Below are positions 33,726-42,431 of a stretch of 64,000 bases of DNA, piece by piece (position 1 is the stretch's first letter; each line of letters begins with the position of its first letter). Both the position numbers and the translations under genes were made by a program. The notes under the pieces were generated by a model. It saw only the letters and a list, made by a program, of their open reading frames with translations. It had not been told where the DNA came from and made no database searches. This stretch comes from Dyadobacter sp. 50-39 (lineage in GTDB: Bacteria > Bacteroidota > Bacteroidia > Cytophagales > Spirosomataceae): positions 124,001-188,000 of the forward strand of contig MKSR01000048.1 of assembly GCA_001898145.1 (NCBI GenBank), written 5' to 3'.

Positions 33726-33760
33726 AGAACGCCAGCCCTCAGCGGGCTGGCGTTCTTTCG
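33726..33760. terminator. Bidirectional terminator overlapping a stop codon
   Basis: A 13-bp perfect stem (33726-33738 with 33744-33756, AGAACGCCAGCCC and its complement) has a TCAGC loop and is followed by TTTCGGTTTT on the plus strand. It serves the gene ending at 33702. For the convergent minus-strand gene, the stop codon (33739-33741) lies in the loop, so its last five or so codons are encoded in the stem. Confidence 0.75.
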
Positions 33761-35295
33761 GTTTTGGCGTAGTTGAAATAGCGCGCCGCCCCTTTGATTA
33801 CCGACATTCCCGCAGACAGCCGGTAGGTACCCCAGGGATATTTCGCAACGGCATTGACTACCCGCTTTCTGAGTTTCGGCACATGCCTCCGTAACACGCG
33901 AGGGGGATAGTCGCTTACCAGCTCATAAATCACCCGCCCGTCCATTCCCACCGGCCGCGGCAAGTCGTACATCGCCAGAATGGAAGGCACTATATCGATA
34001 TTGGAAGTAGGAAGTGCCGTGCTCTGGCCGTTGGCAATGTAGGGCCCGGATGCCATTAGTTCAATATTGATCTCGTAGGGACTCGCGCCGCCGTGCCCCG
34101 CTACACCGCTAGAATAGTCGGTACCTGCATAACCCCTGTTGTTTTTGGCATCATTCCAATTGGGCGCTACCAGAATATCGCCCGATCGCTTCGAATGGTC
34201 GTAATGGATGAGATCGAAAGAGAGCGTGCCCTTCACCCAGCCTTGTGCGTCGTCCTTTTTCTTTGCTTTGGTAAAAACAGCGCCTACCCATTCCTGCTTG
34301 TGCAATGCGGCGACAATGTCTTCTATCACCTTCTGGTCGTGGTTTTTGACATAGATAGCACCTTCCGCAACCACTATATCGTCCGATTCTCTATTTTTTT
34401 TTAGTCCTTCGCTAATCAGGAAATCGGCCAGGCCCGGTTTTTCTTTATGGGTTACGAAGCCGTGGTCGGTGGAAATGATCACATTGTACTGCTCGTCGGC
34501 ACCTTTCGCCTGTAATGCTTCCATGATGCGTCCAAACTGCCGGTCTACATACTTAATGGCGGTCACAGCCTGCTCCGAACCGATGCCATGCTCGTGCGCA
34601 GCGCCGTCGGGGTCCGAGAACCAGATGGCGCTCACCAGCGGGCCGTCCTTAACCAGCCCATATTTCAAAAGTGCGTCAGTGATCCATTTATGACGGCCCA
34701 GGTCTTCGTGCTCCGATTTCGATGCCTCCCCTATTTCCTGCAACACCTGCGGTTTGAAAGATTCGGGTAGAATTAAATCGGGGTTTACTACTGCGCCATT
34801 TACCGTATGGTTTTGCAAAAAGGCTTGTCCGGTCGTTCCCGAACTGAAAACCATCATTTTTTCTCCCGCGTCCGCCAGTACCTCTCCCAGCGATTTGGCC
34901 GTAAGCAACGGCCCGGAAGTCGCCGGCGGAATCTTGCTCAGATCGCCGTAGCTGGTCCCGATAGGCTTGTTGGCAGCTACCTCGGGAATGTAAATCGAGT
35001 TTCCCAGCAACCCATGCGTACCCGGATACGAACCCGTGGCATAAGAAGCGGAATTTACCCGCGTTACCGTCGGGAATACGCTATGGTGATGCGTGCCCCG
35101 CGCCGCCGATTTCCGGAATGCAAAAAGGTTCGGCATTTGTTCTTCGGTAATGTAGTCCGGTCGCAGGCCGTCGAAAAAGACAATCAGCGTCTTCACCTTA
35201 CCGCGGACTTTCAGCCCGAAAGGAGTTTGCGCACGGGCACAAAAAAGGTTATTCAACAATAAAATAATCGACAACAGGTAAATGCGGACGCTCAT
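33739..35295 (-). CDS. Secreted alkaline phosphatase superfamily phosphodiesterase
   Basis: A 518-residue protein of the type I phosphodiesterase/nucleotide pyrophosphatase (NPP) group. The signal ends near ARAQ (residue 23). Metal and nucleophile motifs are visible: the first Asp in VFFDGLRPDY, the nucleophile Thr in FPTVTRVNSASYATGSYPG, the second site in WFSDPDGAAHEHG, and the third in ISTDHGFVTH, with a late His in GVAGHGGASP. It would hydrolyse phosphodiester or phosphate bonds in the periplasm. It is encoded 14 bp downstream of the propeller-like gene on the same strand. The substrate is unknown. Confidence 0.88.
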   Translation of the reverse strand: MSVRIYLLSIILLLNNLFCARAQTPFGLKVRGKVKTLIVFFDGLRPDYITEEQMPNLFAFRKSAARGTHHHSVFPTVTRVNSASYATGSYPGTHGLLGNSIYIPEVAANKPIGTSYGDLSKIPPATSGPLLTAKSLGEVLADAGEKMMVFSSGTTGQAFLQNHTVNGAVVNPDLILPESFKPQVLQEIGEASKSEHEDLGRHKWITDALLKYGLVKDGPLVSAIWFSDPDGAAHEHGIGSEQAVTAIKYVDRQFGRIMEALQAKGADEQYNVIISTDHGFVTHKEKPGLADFLISEGLKKNRESDDIVVAEGAIYVKNHDQKVIEDIVAALHKQEWVGAVFTKAKKKDDAQGWVKGTLSFDLIHYDHSKRSGDILVAPNWNDAKNNRGYAGTDYSSGVAGHGGASPYEINIELMASGPYIANGQSTALPTSNIDIVPSILAMYDLPRPVGMDGRVIYELVSDYPPRVLRRHVPKLRKRVVNAVAKYPWGTYRLSAGMSVIKGAARYFNYAKTERTPAR

Positions 35296-35309
35296 CGGCT
35301 ACAACGGAT

Positions 35310-36128
35310 TTATCGGATTTCGGAAACGGTAACAGTGTGCTTGCTCCGCTGAATACCGTACAGCAACGTTTTACCTGCCACGGAGCGGTCTATGGCAATG
35401 CCCTGGCCTTCGATTGGAGCAGCTAATGTATTGATATGCTGCAAAGTGTAGCCCGACTTCGGGAGTTTTAAAACGTACACTTCTCCCCGGTCGTGCCCGG
35501 TGCAGTACAGCAAGCCATCTGCACCCCAGCCACCGCCAGAATTGCTCTTAGGCGTAAACAGGTCAATCAGGTTTTTCGGAAAAACCCACGCCTCCACCTG
35601 CCGCCATTCCAGGTCGTACTTCACCAGCGATGTCCACCGCACATCGCGGCCCTCGCTCGCTTCCTTGCCTGCATAATGTGCGAACCCAATGTACCAATGC
35701 CCGTCCTTCTGGTCGAGCCAGGTCAGCGATCCGTGCTGGGCAATCCCGAAGCTGTGCGTATCGACGTGCGTCAGGGTTTTGACATCAAAAATCTCCACCG
35801 AACTGGTCATCGGGATTTCGGGGTAGTTTGAATTTGCACAATACAGCCTGCCTTTGATCACCACGCCGCTGTTCAAATGGACGATCCCATCGCTGGTGCC
35901 GTCCCAGGTAGCGACGAGCTTGCCGTCGGTTTTCAGGTGCTTGGTGATGGTACTATTATTAATCACATAAAAATGCTGCGCGTCCACAGCAACCGCCTGT
36001 TTTACCTCTTTCACATCGAATGTTTTTACAGGTGTAAGCGTCTGGGAGGCTGCCGGTCGCAAGGTGAGGAATAGCAGCACGGATATACAGCATAGCAGTG
36101 GTTTAGAAAGCATCATAAGGGTTAACAT
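35310..36128 (-). CDS. Secreted beta-propeller-like protein of unknown function
   Basis: A 272-residue secreted protein with a signal peptide ending near AASQ (residue 29); ATGs at codons 1, 5 and 6 are all possible starts. The mature sequence has propeller-like strand repeats (DGIVHLNSGVVIKGRLYCANS, SVEIFDVKTLTHVDTHSF, WGADGLLYCTGHDRGEVYVLKL as separate segments). It matches no family I can name with confidence. It overlaps no other gene and is followed after 14 bp by the phosphodiesterase gene, so the two probably form an operon. Confidence 0.7.
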   Translation of the reverse strand: MLTLMMLSKPLLCCISVLLFLTLRPAASQTLTPVKTFDVKEVKQAVAVDAQHFYVINNSTITKHLKTDGKLVATWDGTSDGIVHLNSGVVIKGRLYCANSNYPEIPMTSSVEIFDVKTLTHVDTHSFGIAQHGSLTWLDQKDGHWYIGFAHYAGKEASEGRDVRWTSLVKYDLEWRQVEAWVFPKNLIDLFTPKSNSGGGWGADGLLYCTGHDRGEVYVLKLPKSGYTLQHINTLAAPIEGQGIAIDRSVAGKTLLYGIQRSKHTVTVSEIR

Positions 36129-36314
36129 CAGTTTACAAATCCTAAAAGTATCGAAAGCAGCCGTTTTCTACTTTAAGCGAATGTTACAAATCGCTTCATG
36201 GCCAATTCCGAGGCCGATCGTTCGAACGTTTTCATACGGGTGCGCTACGCGCATATTAGCCTGAAATACCCCAAACGCAGTAATGCAGCTACAACACATC
36301 GATTTGTACCAACC

Positions 36315-38678
36315 ATGCATTCCCCAACCCGCTTCAAGCTGTTCATTACCACCCTGCTTTTCCTGGCTACCTATTTCCCATGCGGCGCGCAGCCCATCGA
36401 TCTGAAAACCGCAACCTGGATCATCTCCCCCGCCATTTCCTCACCCATGAAGGAGACGGCCCCCGCGATCCTGACCGAGGAAATAGGGAAACGGACGGGT
36501 ATCACGCTCAAAAACGCCGCCACATGGCCAAAGGGCAATGTACCCGTGATTGCATGGGTCCTGGCTTCGGACAAGACGTTGCTATCGCGCAATGTGCCTG
36601 CGGGAGACGGGCCGGAGTTAAAACCGGAAGGCTACCGGATCGTGACGGAAATGGCAGGCGGGAATAAAACGATCTGGATCATCGGTGCAGACGCACGCGG
36701 GGTACTTTTCGGGACGGGCTATTTGCTGCGCCATTTGAATATGAGCAAGGCTTTTATGGGCAAACCGCTCCTCCAACTGACAGCACCGGTAAACATCGCT
36801 TCTTCACCCGCCTACCCGATTCGCGGCCATCAGCTGGGCTACCGCTCCACGGCCAATACCTATGACGCCTGGACGGTCGGGCAGTTCGACCAGTACATTC
36901 GCGAGCTCGCTATTTTCGGCAGTAATGCGGTGGAAGGCATTCCGTTCCATGAAGACGACAAGCCGAGCCCCCACTTTAAAATCCCGGCGAGGGAAATGCG
37001 CATTAAAGTGAGTGAAATATGCCGGAAGTACGACATGGATTACTGGGTTTGGACGCCGGCCACATTTGAGCTGACCGACAAATCGAAACGCCAGGAAGAG
37101 CTGGATATGCACGAGCAATTTTACAAGGAATGCCCACGCCTCGACCATATCTTTTTCCCGGGCGGCGACCCCGGCGACAACCATCCCTCGGAAGTGCTGC
37201 CTTTCCTGAAAGAGCTGCAAAGCAGGTTGGTGAAGCACCATCCCAAAGCTAAAATGTGGATTTCCCTTCAAGGCTTCGACACCGAGCAGATCGATTATTT
37301 TTACAAATACCTGGAAACCGAAAAGCCGACCTGGCTGCAAGGGGTCGTATCGGGCCCGGGGAGTCCGCCGATGGCCGAAACGCGCTACCGCCTGCCGAAA
37401 CAATACCAGCACCGCCAATATCCCGACATCACGCATTCGGTACGCTGCGAATTTCCTGTCGAGCATTTCGATCAGGCATTTGCATTGACGCTCGGCAGGG
37501 AATCCGTCAATCCAAGGCCATTTGCATTTGCAAAAATCCATGCGAAATACGCGCCCTTTACGGACGGCTTTGTTTCCTACTCCGACGGCAGCCACGACGA
37601 CGTGAACAAGGTATTGTGGAGCATGCGCGCCTGGGACCCGCAAGCGGATGTGCATGGGATTATGGAAGAGTATTGTAATTTTTTCTTTAATCATGTAATC
37701 GCATCGTCAGCTGCAAGCATAATCGAGGGGCTGGAACAGAACTGGAAAGGCCCATTGGCGGAAAATGGCGGTGTGGAAATGACCTACCTCAATGCGAGAT
37801 TTTTCAGGAGAATGGAAGAAGAGCGGTTGAAAAAAAACTGGCGCTGGCAAATGCTGATTTTCAGGGCATTTTACGATCAATATACCCGCGCCCGCGTCAT
37901 TCGTGAGCAGCAATTGGAAAAACAAGCCAATGCCATTCTTGCCGCGGCCGACAAAACCAACCTGAGAAAAGCGATGGACGAAGCGTTGGCTATTGTAAAT
38001 AAAGCCGATACCGACCCGATAGAAAGTGATTTACGCAAAGAACTTACGGAATTGAGCGATGCATTGTACACCACCATCGGCCTGCAAACCAGCACCGAAA
38101 AGCACAAACCCCGTAACCCGGAGCGCGGCGTGGTCATGGATTTTGTGAACTACCCGCTCAACAACCGCTGGTGGCTGGCCGACGAGTTTGACAAAATCAA
38201 AAAAATGACTGACCCTGAACAGCAGCTGGCCCGGCTGAAAACCATCGCATTATGGGAAAATCCAGGTCCGGGAAGCTACTACGATGATATTTCGAGCGTA
38301 GCGAAGGGGCCGCGCGTCAAAACCATTTCCGACGACGCCACCGATGTTGCCTGGTGGGACAATGGCATGAGCCGTAAGCGCCTGTCGTTCCAGCTGTTCC
38401 AGCGAGAGCCGGCACTGGATTACGAAAACCTCGATCCGCACGCCCGCTACATCATACGCGTGGCTGGCGAGGGCGATGCGCTCCTGCGCGTAGACGGGCG
38501 AAGACTTTCGCCGGTGGTTTACAACAAGGAGCCCGAAACGTTCAAAGAATGGATTGTGCCATTGAGCCTCACACAGGACGGCAAGATTTCCGTCACCTTC
38601 GACGGCCCGGAAGAATCGCACCTGAACTGGCGCAAACAGTCGAAGATTTCGGATATATGGTTGCTGAAACAGCCGTAG
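36315..38678 (+). CDS. Alpha-glucuronidase-like (GH67-related) secreted enzyme
   Basis: A 787-residue protein when started at ATG 36315 (MHSPTRFKLFITT), which provides a signal peptide ending near CGAQ; the longer frame from 36198 adds a polar leader. The N-terminal domain (about 25-155, APAILTEEIGKRTGI, then GVLFGTGYLLRHL) resembles the hexosaminidase-like domain before GH67 and GH20 barrels. The central part (FFPGGDPGDNHPSE, KMWISLQGFD, WLQGVVSGPGSPP) looks like a TIM barrel. A beta-sandwich closes it. Catalytic residues cannot be assigned from sequence alone, so alpha-glucuronidase is a best guess. It converges with the ROK regulator gene of the sugar locus. Confidence 0.6.
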   Translation: MHSPTRFKLFITTLLFLATYFPCGAQPIDLKTATWIISPAISSPMKETAPAILTEEIGKRTGITLKNAATWPKGNVPVIAWVLASDKTLLSRNVPAGDGPELKPEGYRIVTEMAGGNKTIWIIGADARGVLFGTGYLLRHLNMSKAFMGKPLLQLTAPVNIASSPAYPIRGHQLGYRSTANTYDAWTVGQFDQYIRELAIFGSNAVEGIPFHEDDKPSPHFKIPAREMRIKVSEICRKYDMDYWVWTPATFELTDKSKRQEELDMHEQFYKECPRLDHIFFPGGDPGDNHPSEVLPFLKELQSRLVKHHPKAKMWISLQGFDTEQIDYFYKYLETEKPTWLQGVVSGPGSPPMAETRYRLPKQYQHRQYPDITHSVRCEFPVEHFDQAFALTLGRESVNPRPFAFAKIHAKYAPFTDGFVSYSDGSHDDVNKVLWSMRAWDPQADVHGIMEEYCNFFFNHVIASSAASIIEGLEQNWKGPLAENGGVEMTYLNARFFRRMEEERLKKNWRWQMLIFRAFYDQYTRARVIREQQLEKQANAILAAADKTNLRKAMDEALAIVNKADTDPIESDLRKELTELSDALYTTIGLQTSTEKHKPRNPERGVVMDFVNYPLNNRWWLADEFDKIKKMTDPEQQLARLKTIALWENPGPGSYYDDISSVAKGPRVKTISDDATDVAWWDNGMSRKRLSFQLFQREPALDYENLDPHARYIIRVAGEGDALLRVDGRRLSPVVYNKEPETFKEWIVPLSLTQDGKISVTFDGPEESHLNWRKQSKISDIWLLKQP

Positions 38679-38724
38679 CTAACGCTCCGAAAGAAGTTCT
38701 GTTTACAGGAAAGCTGGTCGCAGT

Positions 38725-39930
38725 TTAATCGTGAATGCCCAGAAAACGGTTCCTCACAAGCAAACATGCGCCCAGCAGCCCGGCATCCTCACCTAATCTG
38801 GAATGTACCAACCGCGTATCGTTGTTGACAAGGCTCAGGGAATATTTGTTGATGGCCGTTTTAATGGGTAACCCAATGTAATCTCCGGTGGCGAGCAAGC
38901 CGCCTCCAAGGATCACCAGTTCGGGGTTGAAGACGTTGATCAGCGAGGCAATACCCCGGCCGATATTATCCCCCAGCCGGGCGATCAGCTCGATCGCCAG
39001 TACATCGTCGGCAATGGCCGCGTCGATAATGTCGTCCATCGTGATCTGGTCGGGGTCCGGGATTTTTGCAGTAATGAGCGAGGAGGACCCTTCGCGGATT
39101 TTGTCGCGGAACATCCTTTCCAATGCCCAGCCGGCTGCTTCGGTTTCCAGGCAGCCTTTTTTTCCGCAACGGCAGATGTACTCGTTGCTAAATACCGGCA
39201 TATGTCCGAATTCACCCGCATATCCCGATCTGCCGTAATATAACTCGCCGCCGATCAGGATACCTACCGCAATGCCGTAGTCGAGGTTGAGGAATAGCAC
39301 ATCCTGCTCGCCATCGACCTCCCCAAGGCAAAATTCCCCATAAGCCATTGCCCGGGAGTCATTTTCCAGGAACACCGGAAAGCCTATTTTTTCTTCCACG
39401 ATCTCGCTTAGCGGCCGGTCGTCGAAATGGAAATAGCTGTAACTATGCCCTGTGCGGTAATTTACACGCCCGGAGAGGTTGATCCCTACTCCTTTGATCC
39501 TGTCTTTGGGGATGGAGAGGGTATTGATAAAATTCAGGATAAGGGCGCACAAAGTATCGCGTGATCCGACCGTATTCGTCAGTTCGAAATCCATCTTGCC
39601 CGAATTCCTGACAAGTACCTTATCCAGGTTCAGCAATCCGATCGTCAAATGGCTTTGTTTCACGTCGACGCCGATAAAATAGGCCGCATCCGGCGCAACG
39701 CCGTACAGATTGGGCTTGCGCCCGCCCGAAGATTCTACCTTGCCATAATCCTGGACCAGGCCTTCATTGCGCAGGTCGTTCACGAGCACCGTCACCTTCG
39801 GGACACTGATGTTCAGCCGCTTGCCCAGTTCCGGTAATGTCATGCTGCCATGGTTGGCCATATACCCCAGGATAATCCCGGCAGGGTCTTTGGTTTTATA
39901 ATTGGCTGCAACGCGAAGTGGTCTGCTCAT
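38725..39930 (-). CDS. ROK family transcriptional regulator
   Basis: A 401-residue ROK protein of the NagC/Mlc/XylR type. The N-terminal winged helix (about 15-75) reads GSMTLPELGKRLNISVPKV, followed by the sugar-kinase-like fold with GVDVKQSHLTIGLLN. The zinc motif is intact as CRCGKKGCLETEAAG, and the C-terminal ILGGGLLATGDY strand is present. Such proteins repress sugar genes until a sugar or sugar phosphate binds. It is the last gene of a minus-strand series with the MFS transporter and epimerase, 42 bp after the transporter, so it likely controls this locus. A separate kinase role is possible but less likely given the HTH. Confidence 0.92.
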   Translation of the reverse strand: MSRPLRVAANYKTKDPAGIILGYMANHGSMTLPELGKRLNISVPKVTVLVNDLRNEGLVQDYGKVESSGGRKPNLYGVAPDAAYFIGVDVKQSHLTIGLLNLDKVLVRNSGKMDFELTNTVGSRDTLCALILNFINTLSIPKDRIKGVGINLSGRVNYRTGHSYSYFHFDDRPLSEIVEEKIGFPVFLENDSRAMAYGEFCLGEVDGEQDVLFLNLDYGIAVGILIGGELYYGRSGYAGEFGHMPVFSNEYICRCGKKGCLETEAAGWALERMFRDKIREGSSSLITAKIPDPDQITMDDIIDAAIADDVLAIELIARLGDNIGRGIASLINVFNPELVILGGGLLATGDYIGLPIKTAINKYSLSLVNNDTRLVHSRLGEDAGLLGACLLVRNRFLGIHD

Positions 39931-39972
39931 GGGCTGTCGAAAACAAATGGGGCGGCTAAATTAAGGACATAT

Positions 39973-41196
39973 TTACTTTGTTTTATAACCGTTCAGGCCA
40001 AAAAAGAGGATGAAAACATAGCATACCAGCGGCAGCATAAAGGCTACCTGCCAGTTGAAATGATCGATCAGCAGACCTTGCAGAAAGGAAATGACGGCTC
40101 CTCCTACGATGGCGGTCGACAACCAGCCCGAAGCCCTCGTGGCATGCTCTTCCAGCCCGGCTACTGACAAAGAGAAAATCGTTGCGAACATGATCGAATT
40201 GCATAATCCGACTGTCACCATGGTCCAGGCAGCCAGCATCCCGCTGCTCGCCACCGATACGGCGATGAGCACCACAGCTGCAACGGCGCAAATGCTCAGT
40301 ACCAGGGGTGCCCTCACGATTTTGAGCACGCCGGCACCGATGAAACGCCCTACCAGCATACTTCCCCAGTATAATGCCACGTACGTAACGGCATCTCGCT
40401 CGTCGATAGCCGCCGTGTCGGCGATGTAGTTGGTGAGAAAAGAGCCGATCGAAACCTCCGCGCCGACGTAGCAGAATAATGCCACGAGCCCGAACCTGAG
40501 GTTGCGAAAACCAAAAATTCCGGATTGCACTGCGCCCGCATCCTGAGCTTGCGCCACCGGCACAGGCAGCTTCAACTGGCTGATTACGAATGCAATCACC
40601 ATCACGAGTGCTGTAATGCACAGGTAAGGAAGCCGCACCGCCTCGCTGGATTGCGCCCCGCTGCTGGTCTCCGAAAGGATATACCAGGCGCCCAGCAGCG
40701 GTGCCACCGTGGTCCCCAACGAGCCCAGCGCCTGAATGAGGTTGAACCGGGAAGAAGCAGTTTCGGGCGGCCCGAGTAATGTAATGTAGGGATTGGCAGC
40801 CACTTGCAGGATTACAATGCCGATGGCCAATATAAAAAGCGCCGCCAGAAAGAGGTAGTACTGGTGCATCAGCGAAGCAGGAAAGAACAGGAACGTGCCG
40901 ACTGCCGCAACTGCAAAACCGGCCACCATGCTCTGTTTGAATCCGAACTTGCTCACAAGCACCCCCGCAGGGATGGACATGATCCCGTAGGTGACGAAGA
41001 AATAAAACTGAACCAGCGCCGACTGCGTGTAGGTGAGCTGGAAACTGTTCTTGAAAAATGGCACAAGGGTATCGTTGAGGCAGGTGATGAGCCCCATCAT
41101 AAAGTATAGCACGGCAAGCGTCACCAGTGCGGGCCGGTAACCGCTGCCTTCGGCAGTGTCGGCAGATTGGGCGGTAGCAACGGGGATCTGGGCCAT
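39973..41196 (-). CDS. MFS sugar transporter (FucP/GluP type)
   Basis: A 407-residue inner membrane transporter when started at ATG 41196 (MAQIPVATAQ), 2 bp after the epimerase stop; a longer frame overlapping that gene is less likely. About 12 membrane helices are visible. Family motifs include YFMMGLITCLNDTLVPFFK in helix 1, NPYITLLGPPETASSRFNLIQALGSLGT (parts), and YVGAEVSIGSFLTNYI in the second half. These match the fucose/glucose-galactose H+ symporter group. It would carry the sugar released in the periplasm into the cell. The sugar is undetermined. Confidence 0.9.
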   Translation of the reverse strand: MAQIPVATAQSADTAEGSGYRPALVTLAVLYFMMGLITCLNDTLVPFFKNSFQLTYTQSALVQFYFFVTYGIMSIPAGVLVSKFGFKQSMVAGFAVAAVGTFLFFPASLMHQYYLFLAALFILAIGIVILQVAANPYITLLGPPETASSRFNLIQALGSLGTTVAPLLGAWYILSETSSGAQSSEAVRLPYLCITALVMVIAFVISQLKLPVPVAQAQDAGAVQSGIFGFRNLRFGLVALFCYVGAEVSIGSFLTNYIADTAAIDERDAVTYVALYWGSMLVGRFIGAGVLKIVRAPLVLSICAVAAVVLIAVSVASSGMLAAWTMVTVGLCNSIMFATIFSLSVAGLEEHATRASGWLSTAIVGGAVISFLQGLLIDHFNWQVAFMLPLVCYVFILFFGLNGYKTK

Positions 41197-41198
41197 AA

Positions 41199-42386
41199 TC
41201 AGACGTTTAGGGGTACTTTGGCCTGAATCGCTTCGAGCGTCTTCCAGCATTGGTACAAACCGCGCGGGACGTGAAAGCAGCCCTTCCATTTACCGCCCTT
41301 CAAAGTGAGCAAGGGCTCACCCTGCCGGTTGAGATAGCCAAACCACTCCCCGTGCGCGGGATCGGAAAAATGGCTCCATGTATAGGCGTGCACGCGCTCG
41401 AACCAGTATGCGCAACGCTCGTCGCCCGTGTGCAGGTAACCTTTCAGGAGCGTGATGAGCGTTTCCATATGTACCCACCAGAGTTTCTGGTCCCACTCGA
41501 GCTGCTGCGGCGGATTGCCTTTCACATCCAGGAAATAGAAAATCCCGCCATGTTCGTGGTCCCAGCCGTATTCGATCAGTTGAATGGCGATATCCACCGC
41601 CCTCTGCGCCAGTTGCTCGTCTGAATTCCGTTCGGCAAGGTCCATCATGAACCACATCGCTTCAAGACCGTGCCCCGGATTGACCAGCCGGCCTTCGAAA
41701 GAATCGGAAAATGTGCCGTCCGGACTGATATTTTCAAGGATCACACCCAGCTCAGGCCGGTAAAATTTATTCATCACCGTGTCGATGCCATGTCCGATCA
41801 CCTCGTTTACCAAAGCCGGTTCCAGCAGCGATTCAATTTCCAGTACCAGGTTGCAGAGGATCATCGGCAGCGCAAAGCTTTCCAGCGGCCGTGCACCGGG
41901 TACGGCCTTACTATAAACGCCCTTAGGATTGTCCTGCCTTTTCAGAATATTGTAAAATGTATCCGTGGCGATGGTTTTGAATGCTTCATCGCCCGTAGCC
42001 TTGTATAACTGCCCGAACGCCATCGTAGCAAAACAGTCGGAAAAAATGCTGTGCGGCTGGGTGAGCGGGTTGCCATATCGGTCCAGAGAAAAATACCAGT
42101 TGCCGGATTGATCGTCGCGTCCGTGTTTCTGCAAAAACTTTGCACCCGTAAGCGCCATATTCAGCCACTCCCGGCGCGGTTCCACCTGGTTGTACAGCAT
42201 GGCAAAGCACCATACCTGCCTGCATTGCAGCCATAGGAACTTATCGGTGTCAAACACCTTCCCTTCGCGGTCAAGACAGGTAAAAAAGCCGCCTGATTCG
42301 AGGTCAGGCGAGTTTTTCATCCAGAAAGGAATCACGTCGTTCAGCAGTGCGTGGCGGTACTGGTCAATATACTTTTCGGGTTGCAT
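41199..42386 (-). CDS. N-acylglucosamine 2-epimerase (AGE) family enzyme
   Basis: A 395-residue member of the AGE/cellobiose 2-epimerase superfamily with an (alpha/alpha)6 barrel. Recognisable parts are WLQCRQVWCFAMLYNQVE, GNWYFSLDRYGNP, the His-containing NPGHGLEAMWFMMDLA, WDHEHGGIFYFLD and the late KGCFHVPRGLYQC with a catalytic-type His. Members interconvert C2 epimers such as GlcNAc/ManNAc, mannose/glucose or disaccharides. No signal peptide is seen, so it is cytoplasmic and follows uptake. It is 2 bp upstream of the transporter gene. Confidence 0.9.
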   Translation of the reverse strand: MQPEKYIDQYRHALLNDVIPFWMKNSPDLESGGFFTCLDREGKVFDTDKFLWLQCRQVWCFAMLYNQVEPRREWLNMALTGAKFLQKHGRDDQSGNWYFSLDRYGNPLTQPHSIFSDCFATMAFGQLYKATGDEAFKTIATDTFYNILKRQDNPKGVYSKAVPGARPLESFALPMILCNLVLEIESLLEPALVNEVIGHGIDTVMNKFYRPELGVILENISPDGTFSDSFEGRLVNPGHGLEAMWFMMDLAERNSDEQLAQRAVDIAIQLIEYGWDHEHGGIFYFLDVKGNPPQQLEWDQKLWWVHMETLITLLKGYLHTGDERCAYWFERVHAYTWSHFSDPAHGEWFGYLNRQGEPLLTLKGGKWKGCFHVPRGLYQCWKTLEAIQAKVPLNV

Positions 42387-42431
42387 GAAAGGTTAGGTTA
42401 GGGTTCAGGAATAGTCCTGCGTAATAAAAGG

